DNA of 33,045 bases from Candidatus Roizmanbacteria bacterium (GTDB lineage: Bacteria; Patescibacteriota; Microgenomatia; UBA1406; GWC2-37-13): positions 1 to 33,045 of the forward strand of contig CABIKN020000067.1 of the NCBI GenBank assembly GCA_902200405.1. Reading direction: 5' to 3'. The stretch's first letter is position 1, and each line of letters starts with the position of its first letter. This document shows, one piece after another, positions 1-7,563 of this stretch. Under the pieces are notes generated by a model. The model ran no database searches. It was not told the origin of the DNA and saw only the letters and a program-made list of their open reading frames with translations. A program made the translations under genes and the position numbers.

Positions 1-4
1 AGTC

Positions 5-55
5 TAAAAAACAAAATTTACCGTTTATAGACCCATTATTTGAAACATAAACTTA
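5..55. repeat. Left copy of 51-bp terminal inverted repeat
   Basis: These 51 bases are the exact reverse complement of 32995-33045; the match ends at base 56. The repeat covers the last codons and stop of the small helix-turn-helix gene plus its downstream sequence. It may be a dispersed repeat that stopped the assembly at both ends, or the edge of a mobile element. The sequence alone does not decide. Confidence 0.9.
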
Positions 56-209
56 AATACTGATCAATATCTGACCTATTATAGAATCTGTGACCACGCA
101 CACCACTACGAATTGAGCGTAAACGGCCGGCAGAGTCCCACCGTCTAAGAGTGTCTATAGATATCCCTAATAATTCAGCAACTTGTCCTATTGATAATAG
201 TTTGTGCAT
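36..209 (-). CDS. Small MerR/excisionase-type helix-turn-helix protein
   Basis: This is a 57-residue ORF starting MHKLLSIGQVAELLGIS and ending LSLCFK. It shows the winged-helix pattern of MerR/excisionase DNA-binding domains: SIGQVAELLGIS as the first helix-turn, TLRRWDSAGRL as the recognition helix and wing entry, GHRFYNRSDIDQYL as the wing and last helix. The same fold forms the N-terminus of IS607-type serine recombinases, but no catalytic domain follows here and the stop lies inside the terminal repeat. It may be a stand-alone regulator or excisionase, or a remnant of a transposase gene. A promoter and paired direct repeats lie immediately upstream. No Shine-Dalgarno is visible. Confidence 0.75.
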   Translation of the reverse strand: MHKLLSIGQVAELLGISIDTLRRWDSAGRLRSIRSGVRGHRFYNRSDIDQYLSLCFK

Positions 210-217
210 AGTTGTAA

Positions 218-263
218 ATGTAAATCTATGTATATTTTAGCATACCTATGTAAATCTATGCAA
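218..263 (-). promoter_or_regulatory. Promoter and direct-repeat operator of the HTH gene
   Basis: On the minus strand a -35 TTGCAT (263-258) and a -10 TAAAAT (239-234) are separated by 18 bases. Two identical 13-base direct repeats, ATGTAAATCTATG on the plus strand, lie at 218-230 and 248-260. One overlaps the -35 and the other follows the -10. This placement suits autorepression by the small HTH protein, which is inference. Confidence 0.5.
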
Positions 264-277
264 GTGTTTATATATTT

Positions 278-303
278 ATCTTATGGACGTCCGTCTTGAA
301 GAT
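278..303. repeat. 26-bp palindromic motif, copy 1
   Basis: An imperfect palindrome of the form ATCTT-N3-GACG-N-CCGTC-N3-AAGAT. A second copy lies at 15039-15064 with the same layout. The two copies share both arms and core but differ in the spacer bases. It is probably a protein-binding site; the protein is unknown. Confidence 0.55.
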
Positions 304-309
304 ATAGAC

Positions 310-332
310 ACACAACCTCCGAGGTTATGTGT
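310..332. other. Hairpin after the phosphodiesterase gene
   Basis: On the plus strand ACACAACCTC is followed after one base by GAGGTTATGTGT, giving an 11-bp stem with one bulge. It lies about 30 bases after the phosphodiesterase stop. No T tract follows on the minus strand, so it is not a clear intrinsic terminator. It could be an mRNA 3-prime end structure. Confidence 0.4.
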
Positions 333-360
333 CGTGTACAACCGCGTAGGCTGGATGAGG

Positions 361-1065
361 TTAGATTTTAAATCTGCCTGGGTAATTAGTGATCAAACCA
401 TCAACCCCTAATTTCTTCATCTTATCAAAACTATTTTGATCATTGAGAAGCCAAGCATTTAATGAAAGATTTTGTTTATGAGCTAATGAAATAAGTTCTG
501 AAGAAATGTAATCATTTTCTATCGCTGCTCCGTTTGCTTTAGCATTCAATATGAGTTGTAACATTTTTTCTGGAGTTAAGCCAAGCATCATAATAATAAA
601 AGTTTGAACCTCCGGAAATTTTTCCTTAACATTTTTCACTACTTCATGCCAAAAAGAATGAACAAATATATGAGGAATAATATCTCTATGTTCAGATAAA
701 AAAATAATGAAAGCATTCGTCAATTCTTCAGCGATCTGCCAATCTTCTGCTTTTATTTCAATAATTAGTTTTTTGTTATATTTAAAAACAGTATCGATCA
801 CTTCTTCTAATGTAGGAATTTTTTCTCCATCTCCCGCATCTAATTTTCTTAATTCTTCAAAAGTATAGTCTTTTACCCACCCTTTACCATTAGTTGTTCT
901 GTCTAAAATACCGTCATGGATAACAATAAGTTTTTTATCTTTACTCAAATGAATATCACACTCAACAACATCTGCATTATTTTCACAGCCTATTTTAAAA
1001 GCTTTTAGAGTATTTTCAGGAGCTAAACCGGCTGCACCACGATGTCCTACAATATATTGATTCAT
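361..1065 (-). CDS. Glycerophosphodiester phosphodiesterase family protein
   Basis: The 234-residue protein has the GDPD TIM-barrel signature. HRGAAGLAPENT starts at residue 8, followed by ECDIHLSKD (Glu35, Asp37) and VIHDGILDRTTNG (His50), with EIKAE further on. In this family His8 and His50 act as acid and base, and the acidic residues bind a divalent metal. Enzymes of this type hydrolyse glycerophosphodiesters to glycerol-3-phosphate and an alcohol. There is no signal peptide, so it should act in the cytoplasm, like UgpQ. It follows purC by seven bases and is the last gene of the purine operon, although it has no obvious role in purine synthesis. It may recycle lipid head groups, a useful source of glycerol phosphate in a cell with few biosynthetic routes. 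Confidence 0.88.
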   Translation of the reverse strand: MNQYIVGHRGAAGLAPENTLKAFKIGCENNADVVECDIHLSKDKKLIVIHDGILDRTTNGKGWVKDYTFEELRKLDAGDGEKIPTLEEVIDTVFKYNKKLIIEIKAEDWQIAEELTNAFIIFLSEHRDIIPHIFVHSFWHEVVKNVKEKFPEVQTFIIMMLGLTPEKMLQLILNAKANGAAIENDYISSELISLAHKQNLSLNAWLLNDQNSFDKMKKLGVDGLITNYPGRFKI

Positions 1066-1072
1066 AATTTTG

Positions 1073-2038
1073 TTAAAAATAATTTTTCAAATTCTTCTTA
1101 ATTCTCTCCTCAATCGGATACTCAAAGGCCTTAAAATTTTTGCCGGTGAGTTTTTCGTAAACTGCGATGTAACGTTGGGCAGTGGCGACGATTAGTTCGC
1201 TAGCCATTTTTGGTGGAGGACCGTCTCCTCGATAACCGCGCTTCACATACCATAATCGTAAAAATTCTTTATCAAAGTTTTCCGGCTCAGACCCTTTATT
1301 AAATAGCGTTTTATAAGTTTTAGCGATCCAGAATCGGGAAGAGTCAGGTGTATGGATTTCGTCGATCAAAGTTAGTTTACCATTATGAAGTCCGAATTCA
1401 TATTTTGTATCAACAAGTATTAAGCCTTTGGAAAAACAAAGTTTTGTCCCAAATTTAAAAAGTTCCAAAGAAACTTTTTCCATCTGTTTATATAGTTTTT
1501 CACTGACTAATTTCTTTTCAATTATTTGTTCTCTTGTTAATCTTTCATCATGACCCTTGGCACCAACCAATGGGTGAGTGGTTGGAGTGATAACTGGCTC
1601 TTCGAGTTTTTGATTTTTCTTTAAACCATCAGGAAATTTTAATCCGTAAATTGTTCTTTCCCCCTTATCATAAGATCCCCAGATCGAAGTATTGGTGACT
1701 CCGGATATATATCCCCGGACAACCATTTCAACCTGGATCGGTTCACAGTTTTTGGCAACTGAGACATTTGGATCAGGAACATCAAGCAGATGGTTATCAA
1801 CGATATGTTTAGTTTTTTTAAACCAAAAAGCCGCTAGTTGATTTAAGACCGCTCCTTTAAAAGGAATGTTTCCGAGTATTACATCAAATGCCGACTGGCG
1901 ATCCGTTGTTATCAAAACTCTTTTCTTACCTTTAAAATAAATATCACGGACCTTTCCCTGGATTTTTTTCCCCAAGGGCAAGTCAACAGTTTTTAAAACT
2001 TTTGGAAGGGATTCTAAAATCACTTTTTCGCTAACCAT
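1073..2038 (-). CDS. purC: SAICAR synthase
   Basis: This 321-residue protein matches phosphoribosylaminoimidazole-succinocarboxamide synthase, which joins aspartate to CAIR with ATP to give SAICAR. The order of motifs is diagnostic: GKVRDIYF (nucleotide loop) near residue 28, ITTDRQSAFD near 43, EMVVRGYISG near 104, TTHPLVGAKGHDE near 153 and LIDEIHTPDSSRFW near 224. It is longer than the ~240-residue Bacillus/E. coli form and resembles the ~300-residue form of yeast ADE1 and many other bacteria. It is the last purine gene of the operon. A palindromic repeat pair lies between it and purE. Confidence 0.96.
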   Translation of the reverse strand: MVSEKVILESLPKVLKTVDLPLGKKIQGKVRDIYFKGKKRVLITTDRQSAFDVILGNIPFKGAVLNQLAAFWFKKTKHIVDNHLLDVPDPNVSVAKNCEPIQVEMVVRGYISGVTNTSIWGSYDKGERTIYGLKFPDGLKKNQKLEEPVITPTTHPLVGAKGHDERLTREQIIEKKLVSEKLYKQMEKVSLELFKFGTKLCFSKGLILVDTKYEFGLHNGKLTLIDEIHTPDSSRFWIAKTYKTLFNKGSEPENFDKEFLRLWYVKRGYRGDGPPPKMASELIVATAQRYIAVYEKLTGKNFKAFEYPIEERIKKNLKNYF

Positions 2039-2054
2039 ATTATTTTAAAAAATG

Positions 2055-2124
2055 TTTGTCATTCCCGTGAAAACGGGAATCCATAAAATCAAGCACTGGA
2101 TCCCCGCCTGCGCGGGGATGACAC
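2055..2124. repeat. Palindromic repeat pair overlapping the purE 3-prime end
   Basis: Two hairpins face each other: GTCATTCCCGTG...CGGGAATCC at 2058-2082 and CTGGATCCCCGCC...GGGGATGACA at 2096-2124. This is the CATTCCC/GGGAATG type of short dispersed palindrome. The right hairpin is translated as the last residues of PurE ([11 protein letters not shown]) and supplies its TGA stop. Related copies lie at 3741-3833, 5231-5261, 15135-15223 and 16990-17029. Confidence 0.8.
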
Positions 2125-2604
2125 CAAATCACTATTTTTTTTCAAAACAGTTTCTTTCATATTATTACGAAATTTATCTAACTTTTCCGTTAGTTTTTTA
2201 TCATTGGTTGCGAGTATTTGAACCGCCAATAAACCAGCATTTTTAGCTCCATTAATGCTAACGGTGGCAACTGGAATTCCGGGTGGCATTTGAACAATTG
2301 AAAGTAGAGAATCAAGTCCATCCAAAGATTTAGTTTTGATTGGAACGCCGATGACAGGGAGAGTTGTGATTGAGGCCGTCATTCCAGGTAGATGAGCCGA
2401 CCCACCAGCTCCGGCGATTATTACTTTTAGTCCTTTTTTAATCGCCTCATTTGTATATTGACTCATCCAATCTGGAGTTCGATGAGCGGAAACAATGTTC
2501 ATTTCATAGGAGATTCCAAACTCTTCTAATATTTTTGAAGCTTCTTGCATAACCGGCAAATCAGAATCAGAACCCATTATTATTCCCACGATTGGATTAT
2601 TCAT
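2089..2604 (-). CDS. purE: N5-CAIR mutase
   Basis: The 171-residue protein is a class I PurE, which converts N5-CAIR to CAIR. The signatures are GSDSD at residues 11-15, SAHRTP at 39-44 with the catalytic His41, and [12 protein letters not shown] near 86. The start ATG lies two bases after the purK stop, so the two are translated as a pair, which fits their consecutive reactions. The family domain ends around LRNN/KETVLKK; the last ~12 residues ([14 protein letters not shown]) are encoded by the palindromic repeat at 2096-2124. They look like an acquired tail with no conserved function. The presence of PurK supports the N5-CAIR route rather than direct carboxylation. Confidence 0.96.
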   Translation of the reverse strand: MNNPIVGIIMGSDSDLPVMQEASKILEEFGISYEMNIVSAHRTPDWMSQYTNEAIKKGLKVIIAGAGGSAHLPGMTASITTLPVIGVPIKTKSLDGLDSLLSIVQMPPGIPVATVSINGAKNAGLLAVQILATNDKKLTEKLDKFRNNMKETVLKKNSDLVSSPRRRGSSA

Positions 2605-2606
2605 AT

Positions 2607-3734
2607 TTATATTTTAATATATTTTCGGGCTTTTATGGCAATAGGTAATAATTCATCAAGGTCATCCCCAGTCACAGTAATATGACCCATCTTTCTTTCC
2701 GGTCGAACTTCACTTTTTCCATAAATATGGATAAAAGTATTAGGAAGATCTTTTAGTTTTTCTAGTCCAGTAACTTTTACCTTTCCTTTTCTTTCTCCAA
2801 GAATATTTATCATAACAGCTCCAGGTGTAATCAAATCGGTTTTTCCCAAAGGCATTCCGGTGATGGCGCGAATATGTTGCTCAAACTGTGAAGTTATTGA
2901 AGATTCAATCGTATGATGGCCGCTATTGTGAACGCGGGGGGCAATTTCATTGATGATAATTTCATCATTTTTAGTTAAGAACATTTCTATGGCAAAAACT
3001 CCAGCTCCTCCTAATTTTTTCAAAACTTCAGTGGCGATTTTTTTTGCTTTTTCTTGAACGGTTTTTTCCACTTGAGCTGGAGCTTTGACAATATGACAGA
3101 TATTATTTTTGTGAATCGTTTCTACAACAGGATAAGTACTAACTTCGCCTTTGATATTTCTGGCAGTAACGACAGCAAGTTCTTTAATGAAAGGGACGAA
3201 TTTTTCAACATAAAGTAATCTTCCCTCAAGTTTTTTTAAAGCTTGGTCAATTTCTTTTTCGTTTTTTACTAAAGCGTTTCCTCTTCCGTCGTATGCATCA
3301 AATCGGGCTTTCAATAAAATCGGATAACCAAACTCTTTCGCTACTTTGATGATATCTTCTTTATTGCGAACAGAAAGAAAATCGGCAACTGGAAGACCAT
3401 ATTTTTTTAGAAAAGTTTTTTGCTTTAATTTATCTTTTATTATTGAAAGTGTTTCACCAGTTGGATTAACGATGACTCCTGTCTTTGAAATTTCATCAAG
3501 GATTAAGTCGTCAGCCAGTTCAATTTCAAAGGTGAGAAAATCAGAAATTTTTGCCAGTTTTTTAATTGACTCTCGGTTATTAAAGTTACCGATAATTTGT
3601 TTTTGTGCCACTTGCCCGGCCGGAGAATTTGGGGTCGGATCCAAAACGTTTACTACAAAACCAAGTTTATTGGCGGCAATTGTCAGCATCCTTCCTAATT
3701 GACCTCCGCCAATAATTCCAATTCTATTTTTCAT
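2607..3734 (-). CDS. purK: N5-CAIR synthetase (ATP-grasp)
   Basis: The 375-residue protein is the PurK ATP-grasp enzyme, which makes N5-CAIR from AIR, bicarbonate and ATP. It has the N-terminal nucleotide fold IGGGQLGRM (residues 7-15), the ATP-grasp lysine strand [18 protein letters not shown] near 155, the acidic metal-binding part [25 protein letters not shown] near 255, and the typical C-terminal subdomain ending near HITVTGDD. Its length is normal for the family. It sits between purB and purE, two bases upstream of purE. The ATG at 3732-3734 lies just before a palindromic repeat. Confidence 0.96.
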   Translation of the reverse strand: MKNRIGIIGGGQLGRMLTIAANKLGFVVNVLDPTPNSPAGQVAQKQIIGNFNNRESIKKLAKISDFLTFEIELADDLILDEISKTGVIVNPTGETLSIIKDKLKQKTFLKKYGLPVADFLSVRNKEDIIKVAKEFGYPILLKARFDAYDGRGNALVKNEKEIDQALKKLEGRLLYVEKFVPFIKELAVVTARNIKGEVSTYPVVETIHKNNICHIVKAPAQVEKTVQEKAKKIATEVLKKLGGAGVFAIEMFLTKNDEIIINEIAPRVHNSGHHTIESSITSQFEQHIRAITGMPLGKTDLITPGAVMINILGERKGKVKVTGLEKLKDLPNTFIHIYGKSEVRPERKMGHITVTGDDLDELLPIAIKARKYIKI

Positions 3735-3740
3735 AGTTGG

Positions 3741-3833
3741 TTTGTTGTCATCCCCTTGAAGAAGGGGATCCAGTGCTTTATGTCTGGATTCCCGCCGGAG
3801 CCTGCCCTCGACTCCGATCGGGGGCGGGAATGA
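3741..3833. repeat. Palindromic repeat pair at the purB 3-prime end
   Basis: A TTGTCATCCCC...GGGGATCCAG hairpin (3745-3773) is followed by CTGGATTCCCGCC...GGCGGGAATGAC (3784-3833), which contains a longer loop with CCCTCGACTCCGATCGGGG. The right part encodes the last residues of PurB (VIPAPDRSRGQAPAGIQT) and its TAA stop. It belongs to the same family as 2055-2124. Confidence 0.8.
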
Positions 3834-5220
3834 CTCGAATTATCTTAACTAATTTTTTTGCTCTTTCCGGAGCGTCGCCAATGTGATTTTCAACTTCCAT
3901 TAATTTTTCTAATTGATTTTTACTTAGATATTCACTGACTAATCTATCACTTAATAATAATTCCATCATTGGATTTTTTTTACCATTTTGAATATCGGTC
4001 CAGGCAATCATAGAATTAATCCTTAAAGCTTCGTGCATTTCCTGACGGTCAGCACCTTTTTTAACTGCTTCCAAAATTATGGATTCGGAGGCGGCGAATG
4101 ATGCGTACTGTCTTAAATTAAAACTAATTCGATCTCGATTAATAACTAATCCACTGATGATTTTTTCAGCAGTTATCAAAATCTGATCGGTTGTCAAAAA
4201 AGCTTCGGCAATCACAATTCGTTTATTTGCCGAGTCATCAAGAGTTCTTTCTAAATAAGAAAGAGAAGCATTTTCACCGGCTACTTGAGGGAGGGTAGAA
4301 ACATACCTAGCAAGGGAGCAGATATTTTCGCTACTGATAGGATTTTTTTTGAAAGGCATTGCTGAGCTGCCTACTTGATTCTTTCCAAACGGCTCCGACC
4401 ATTCTCCGTAAAGAGGTGATTGAAGAATTCTTAGGTCTCCTGCGAATTTGGCAAGAGCCGAAGTAACCATCACTAAACTATTCAAAACAATAAAATCAAA
4501 AAGTCGGGGATAGACCTGACCACTGATTAGAATGGCGTCAATTCCCAAACTTTTCATTACTTTATTTTCTAGTTGATCGGCAGATAACGATTTATCTTTT
4601 AATAACTCTTTATAACTGGCGGCTGTTCCAACCGCTCCTTTCATTCCTTTTCCTTTAATATTTTTTTTAGCAAACTGGATAAATTCATAAGCAGTTAATA
4701 GATCCTGTGCATAAAAAGCGAGTCGATAACCAACCGTTGTTGGTTCGGCTGGCTGTAAATGAGTATAGCCTAAGCAAGGGAAGTCAGCATACTCGTCAAT
4801 TTTATCAGCTAGCAAATTTAAAATAATAATAACTTTTTTCTCAACAATTTCCAGTGCCTCATGAATTCTTACCATATCAGTGTTATCAACAATGTCCATA
4901 CTGGTCGCGCCCAAATGAATTTTGCCACCACCGATCTTTGCTTTTTCAGCAAATTCTTTTATAGCGGCAACTACGTCATGCTTGGTCTCTTTTTCCAGTT
5001 CAAAGATTTTTTCTATATCAATATTATTTTCATTATTTTTCAAATCTTCAAGTTCTTCCTTACTGACTAAACCTGCTTGATGTTGAGCTTCAGCGAGGGC
5101 AATCCAAATTTTTCGCCAGAGTTCGTATTTATGTTTTTCGCTGAAAATTTTTCGCATTTCATCGGATCCGTAACGCCAAGTAAGGGGAGACAGATAGGTA
5201 TTAAAACTGAAGTTGATCAT
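3778..5220 (-). CDS. purB: Adenylosuccinate lyase
   Basis: The 480-residue protein belongs to the fumarase/aspartase superfamily. It carries the fingerprint GSSAMPFKKNP near residue 290, THLQPAEPTTVGYR near 155, and the TSMDIVDN segment near 106. Adenylosuccinate lyase removes fumarate from SAICAR to give AICAR, and from adenylosuccinate to give AMP. The first function fits the operon; the second would be needed even with salvaged purines. The last ~18 residues come from a palindromic repeat that overruns the natural end of the gene. Another such hairpin lies just upstream of its start at 5231-5261. Confidence 0.96.
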   Translation of the reverse strand: MINFSFNTYLSPLTWRYGSDEMRKIFSEKHKYELWRKIWIALAEAQHQAGLVSKEELEDLKNNENNIDIEKIFELEKETKHDVVAAIKEFAEKAKIGGGKIHLGATSMDIVDNTDMVRIHEALEIVEKKVIIILNLLADKIDEYADFPCLGYTHLQPAEPTTVGYRLAFYAQDLLTAYEFIQFAKKNIKGKGMKGAVGTAASYKELLKDKSLSADQLENKVMKSLGIDAILISGQVYPRLFDFIVLNSLVMVTSALAKFAGDLRILQSPLYGEWSEPFGKNQVGSSAMPFKKNPISSENICSLARYVSTLPQVAGENASLSYLERTLDDSANKRIVIAEAFLTTDQILITAEKIISGLVINRDRISFNLRQYASFAASESIILEAVKKGADRQEMHEALRINSMIAWTDIQNGKKNPMMELLLSDRLVSEYLSKNQLEKLMEVENHIGDAPERAKKLVKIIRVIPAPDRSRGQAPAGIQT

Positions 5221-5230
5221 AGGTTATTAT

Positions 5231-5261
5231 AGTCTGGATTCCCGCCTACGCGGGAATGACA
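5231..5261. repeat. Single palindromic repeat between purB and the second purP
   Basis: The sequence CTGGATTCCCGCC is followed after a few bases by GCGGGAATGACA, forming one hairpin of the CATTCCC/GGGAATG family. It fills most of the 46-base gap between the two genes. It has no U tract. Confidence 0.75.
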
Positions 5262-5266
5262 TCATT

Positions 5267-6388
5267 TTACGTTAATATTTTAACAAAATCTTTTAACTTT
5301 AGTGCTTCCTTTATTTCCATAGCAACTCTCTGACCAACCGAAACAGGCTCGCCGTAAAGATATCCGCTGTATGGAGTTGATGAAATCCCAGGCGACCCGG
5401 GCATGCGGGGAGAAATATCAATGACGACGATATCTTTTTTTGGCGGGCCGGCGGTAATGATACTTTGTAAAGCAAAAGGGCCGATGATTCCGGGAACGAA
5501 CAATTCCTGACTGGTTTTGACAAATCTTTCTCCGAGCTCAAAAGCCTTTTCCAACATTGATTCAAGGACGGTGACGGCAATGTGTCCGGCCTCTTCATAT
5601 TTAACACTGATTTTTTTAGAAACTTCTGTCTGATAAGAAGAGGGGATCTTAAGTAAACCTTCGATGTTAGTTTGCCTTCTCATGTCAGTTCCGAGTAACT
5701 CTAACCGGTCAGGAATAGGGGAATAGAAAAAATTAAAATTAACTTGAACGCCGACGATAAATTCTTCAATCACTGCTTGACCTAATTGTTCTTCAGTAAA
5801 AATACCTTGTTTTAATTTTGCATCAATTTGTTTTTTGTAGTCCTGATAATTTTCTGCTAAGAAAAAAGCTCGTTCAAAATTGCGGGTTTTTTCTTGAACT
5901 TTGATTAAACATAGACAATCAATCTCTTTTGGATTTTTAAATTGTTTAGAATATTTAATTCCTGCTTTTTCCAGCAAATAATATTGATTTTCGGCCCGAC
6001 CTCGTTCTTCAATTTTAAGCAGTTGACGGTTGCCAAACATGGGGACTTCAAAATCATTTTCGATTGCTTCGTAGTTAAAATTTAAGTAAGCCTCGAACGA
6101 ACGGTTGGGAATAAATATTGAATTTTTGTCAATTAATATTTTTTGAATTTCCGGTTTAAGTAAATCAGAGAATTTACTAAGAGTTATAGTTTCGTCAACA
6201 CAACCTAATTTTCCATTGGTTTTATAATATTTTTCGTAAGTTTTTTCCCGGCCAATTTCTGTGATAACCAAAGTTTTAAATCCAAGATTTTTGGCGCCCC
6301 GGCAAACATCAAGAGCACTATGAGAACCGAGAGTGGCGATCGTAAGATTAGATAAATTGTAGGAATTTAAAATTTGTTTGATATTCAT
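5267..6388 (-). CDS. Divergent PurP-like ATP-grasp protein (second paralogue)
   Basis: This 373-residue protein is homologous along its length to PurP, the archaeal FAICAR synthetase. It has TIATLGSHSALDVCRGAK near residue 17, VPMFGNRQLLKIEERG near 118, FFYSPIPDRLELLGTDMRRQTNIEGLLKIP near 220 and a C-terminal GEPVSVGQRVAMEIKEAL. It differs where the first paralogue is canonical. PHGSF reads PNRSF, and the glycine-rich ATP loop (AAGGKGYF in the neighbour) is replaced by QEKTRNFERAFF. This is the pattern of the PurP2 group of archaea, whose role is not settled. It may have a different substrate, or act with the first paralogue. It lies downstream of a fold-back element. Confidence 0.85.
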   Translation of the reverse strand: MNIKQILNSYNLSNLTIATLGSHSALDVCRGAKNLGFKTLVITEIGREKTYEKYYKTNGKLGCVDETITLSKFSDLLKPEIQKILIDKNSIFIPNRSFEAYLNFNYEAIENDFEVPMFGNRQLLKIEERGRAENQYYLLEKAGIKYSKQFKNPKEIDCLCLIKVQEKTRNFERAFFLAENYQDYKKQIDAKLKQGIFTEEQLGQAVIEEFIVGVQVNFNFFYSPIPDRLELLGTDMRRQTNIEGLLKIPSSYQTEVSKKISVKYEEAGHIAVTVLESMLEKAFELGERFVKTSQELFVPGIIGPFALQSIITAGPPKKDIVVIDISPRMPGSPGISSTPYSGYLYGEPVSVGQRVAMEIKEALKLKDFVKILT

Positions 6389-6414
6389 ATTTAATTTTTA
6401 TTAAAGCTCGGTTC

Positions 6415-6470
6415 GATATTTTTTGAACGCCACACCCCAATGGGGCCCCTGGCGATTTTCAAAAAACATC
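6415..6470. repeat. Fold-back element A between the purP genes
   Basis: A nested inverted repeat. TTTTTTGAA pairs with TTCAAAAAA, CGCCA with TGGCG, and the core is CCCC-AAT-GGGG. The GC-rich core inside AT arms stands out in this genome. It lies 26 bases upstream of the second purP start. Confidence 0.7.
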
Positions 6471-6505
6471 TTCACCTTGCTTTACTTATAAAAATTAAAA
6501 GCGAA

Positions 6506-6556
6506 GATATCAAATTTTTTTCGGTTTGTTGTTTTCCGATAAAAAATTTCAATATC
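6506..6556. repeat. Fold-back element B between the purP genes
   Basis: A second hairpin in the same gap: GATATCAAATTTTTTTCGG faces CCGATAAAAAATTTCAATATC across a short loop. It lies just after the stop of the first purP and could stabilise that mRNA end. There is no strong U tract after it. Confidence 0.6.
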
Positions 6557-6564
6557 AAGCTTTT

Positions 6565-7563
6565 CTAATCTAACACTAAATTTAATTTATTTTCCTTAAT
6601 TGCATTTTTAATTTCACGGGCTATCCTTCGTCCCGTGCTCATTGGTTCATTATAAAGTAAATCTGAATAAGGCGAGCCTTCAATAAAAAGATTAGTGCCA
6701 GCCACAATCCGGGCAGAGATTTCAATCACATGAAATTTTTGATCAGGAGTAATCATCGTTTCCAGACAAAATGGACCAAATAATCCTTGGGGACTTATCA
6801 GTTCTTGAGACTTTTTAATGACTTTTTCTCCCATTTCGTAAGCTTCCGGTAACATTGACTCTCTTAAAACCAAGGGACTGTTGGCGACGACGACGTAACT
6901 TGGATCAACATTGAAGGGAATTCTTCCTAAGGCATCAACATTAGTTTCATATCTTCTATCCATACTTAAAATTTCCAAAGTTTTAGTCAAAGGACTATAA
7001 AAATAGTGAATATAAAGAGGGACCCCAATGATATATTGTTGAATAATAAACTGTTTATCTTTAAAAAGCTTTATTTTCTCAGTTAAATCTTGTTTGTTAT
7101 TAACGAGAAAATATCCTTTACCGCCGGCGGCTCCAAAAGATTTTATTATGACCGGAAATCCCACATCTTCAATATTTTTAAATTCTTTCGGAGTATTGAT
7201 CCCTGATTGCTTCAACCATTCTCCCTGTTTTACACGATCAAACTCAAAGTCAAGTACTTTTTTATTACCAAAATACGGAAGAGACATTTTTTTATTTCCT
7301 TCCACGCCAAGATAGGCGACGAAAGAACCGTGTGGAATAACGACAACATTTTTATCAATTAATTTTTTTTCAATTTTTGGAAATTCGGAAAAGGCATTAA
7401 CTCCTACGATTTCATCAATGAAAGGATATCTTTTATAGAAAGAAATTTGTTTATTGAGAGCAATAACCAGAGTCTTAAAACCTTCGTCCTTAGCACCTTT
7501 TAAAATCTGAAGCGCCGAGTGGCTACCGAGAGTGGCAATAGTATATTGATTATTATTTTTCAT
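6565..7563 (-). CDS. purP: FAICAR synthetase, archaeal PurP type
   Basis: The 332-residue protein matches archaeal PurP, an ATP-grasp enzyme that formylates AICAR with free formate and ATP. The motifs are TIATLGSHSALQILKGAK at residues 8-25, VVVIPHGSFVAYLG near 75, PVIIKSFGAAGGKGYFLV near 140 (the ATP loop), YFYSPLTKTLEILSMDRRYE near 188, GPFCLETMI near 265 and EISARIVAGTNLF near 283. All segments that are conserved in the characterised methanogen and Pyrococcus enzymes appear intact. It overlaps the purQ stop by one base, so it is part of the operon. In most bacteria this step is done by PurH with 10-formyl-THF; no purH is present here. Confidence 0.92.
   Translation of the reverse strand: MKNNNQYTIATLGSHSALQILKGAKDEGFKTLVIALNKQISFYKRYPFIDEIVGVNAFSEFPKIEKKLIDKNVVVIPHGSFVAYLGVEGNKKMSLPYFGNKKVLDFEFDRVKQGEWLKQSGINTPKEFKNIEDVGFPVIIKSFGAAGGKGYFLVNNKQDLTEKIKLFKDKQFIIQQYIIGVPLYIHYFYSPLTKTLEILSMDRRYETNVDALGRIPFNVDPSYVVVANSPLVLRESMLPEAYEMGEKVIKKSQELISPQGLFGPFCLETMITPDQKFHVIEISARIVAGTNLFIEGSPYSDLLYNEPMSTGRRIAREIKNAIKENKLNLVLD

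Noticed and set aside
310-332. Integron attC-like site near the left end
   Set aside because: The arms lack the GTTRRRY core and no integrase is present; it is an ordinary hairpin.
2052-2246. Plus-strand ORF beginning in the palindromic repeat
   Set aside because: It reads the repeat and the reverse strand of purE, and has no domain or ribosome site.
5311-5607. 98-residue minus-strand ORF within the second purP gene
   Set aside because: It is another frame of a well conserved gene.
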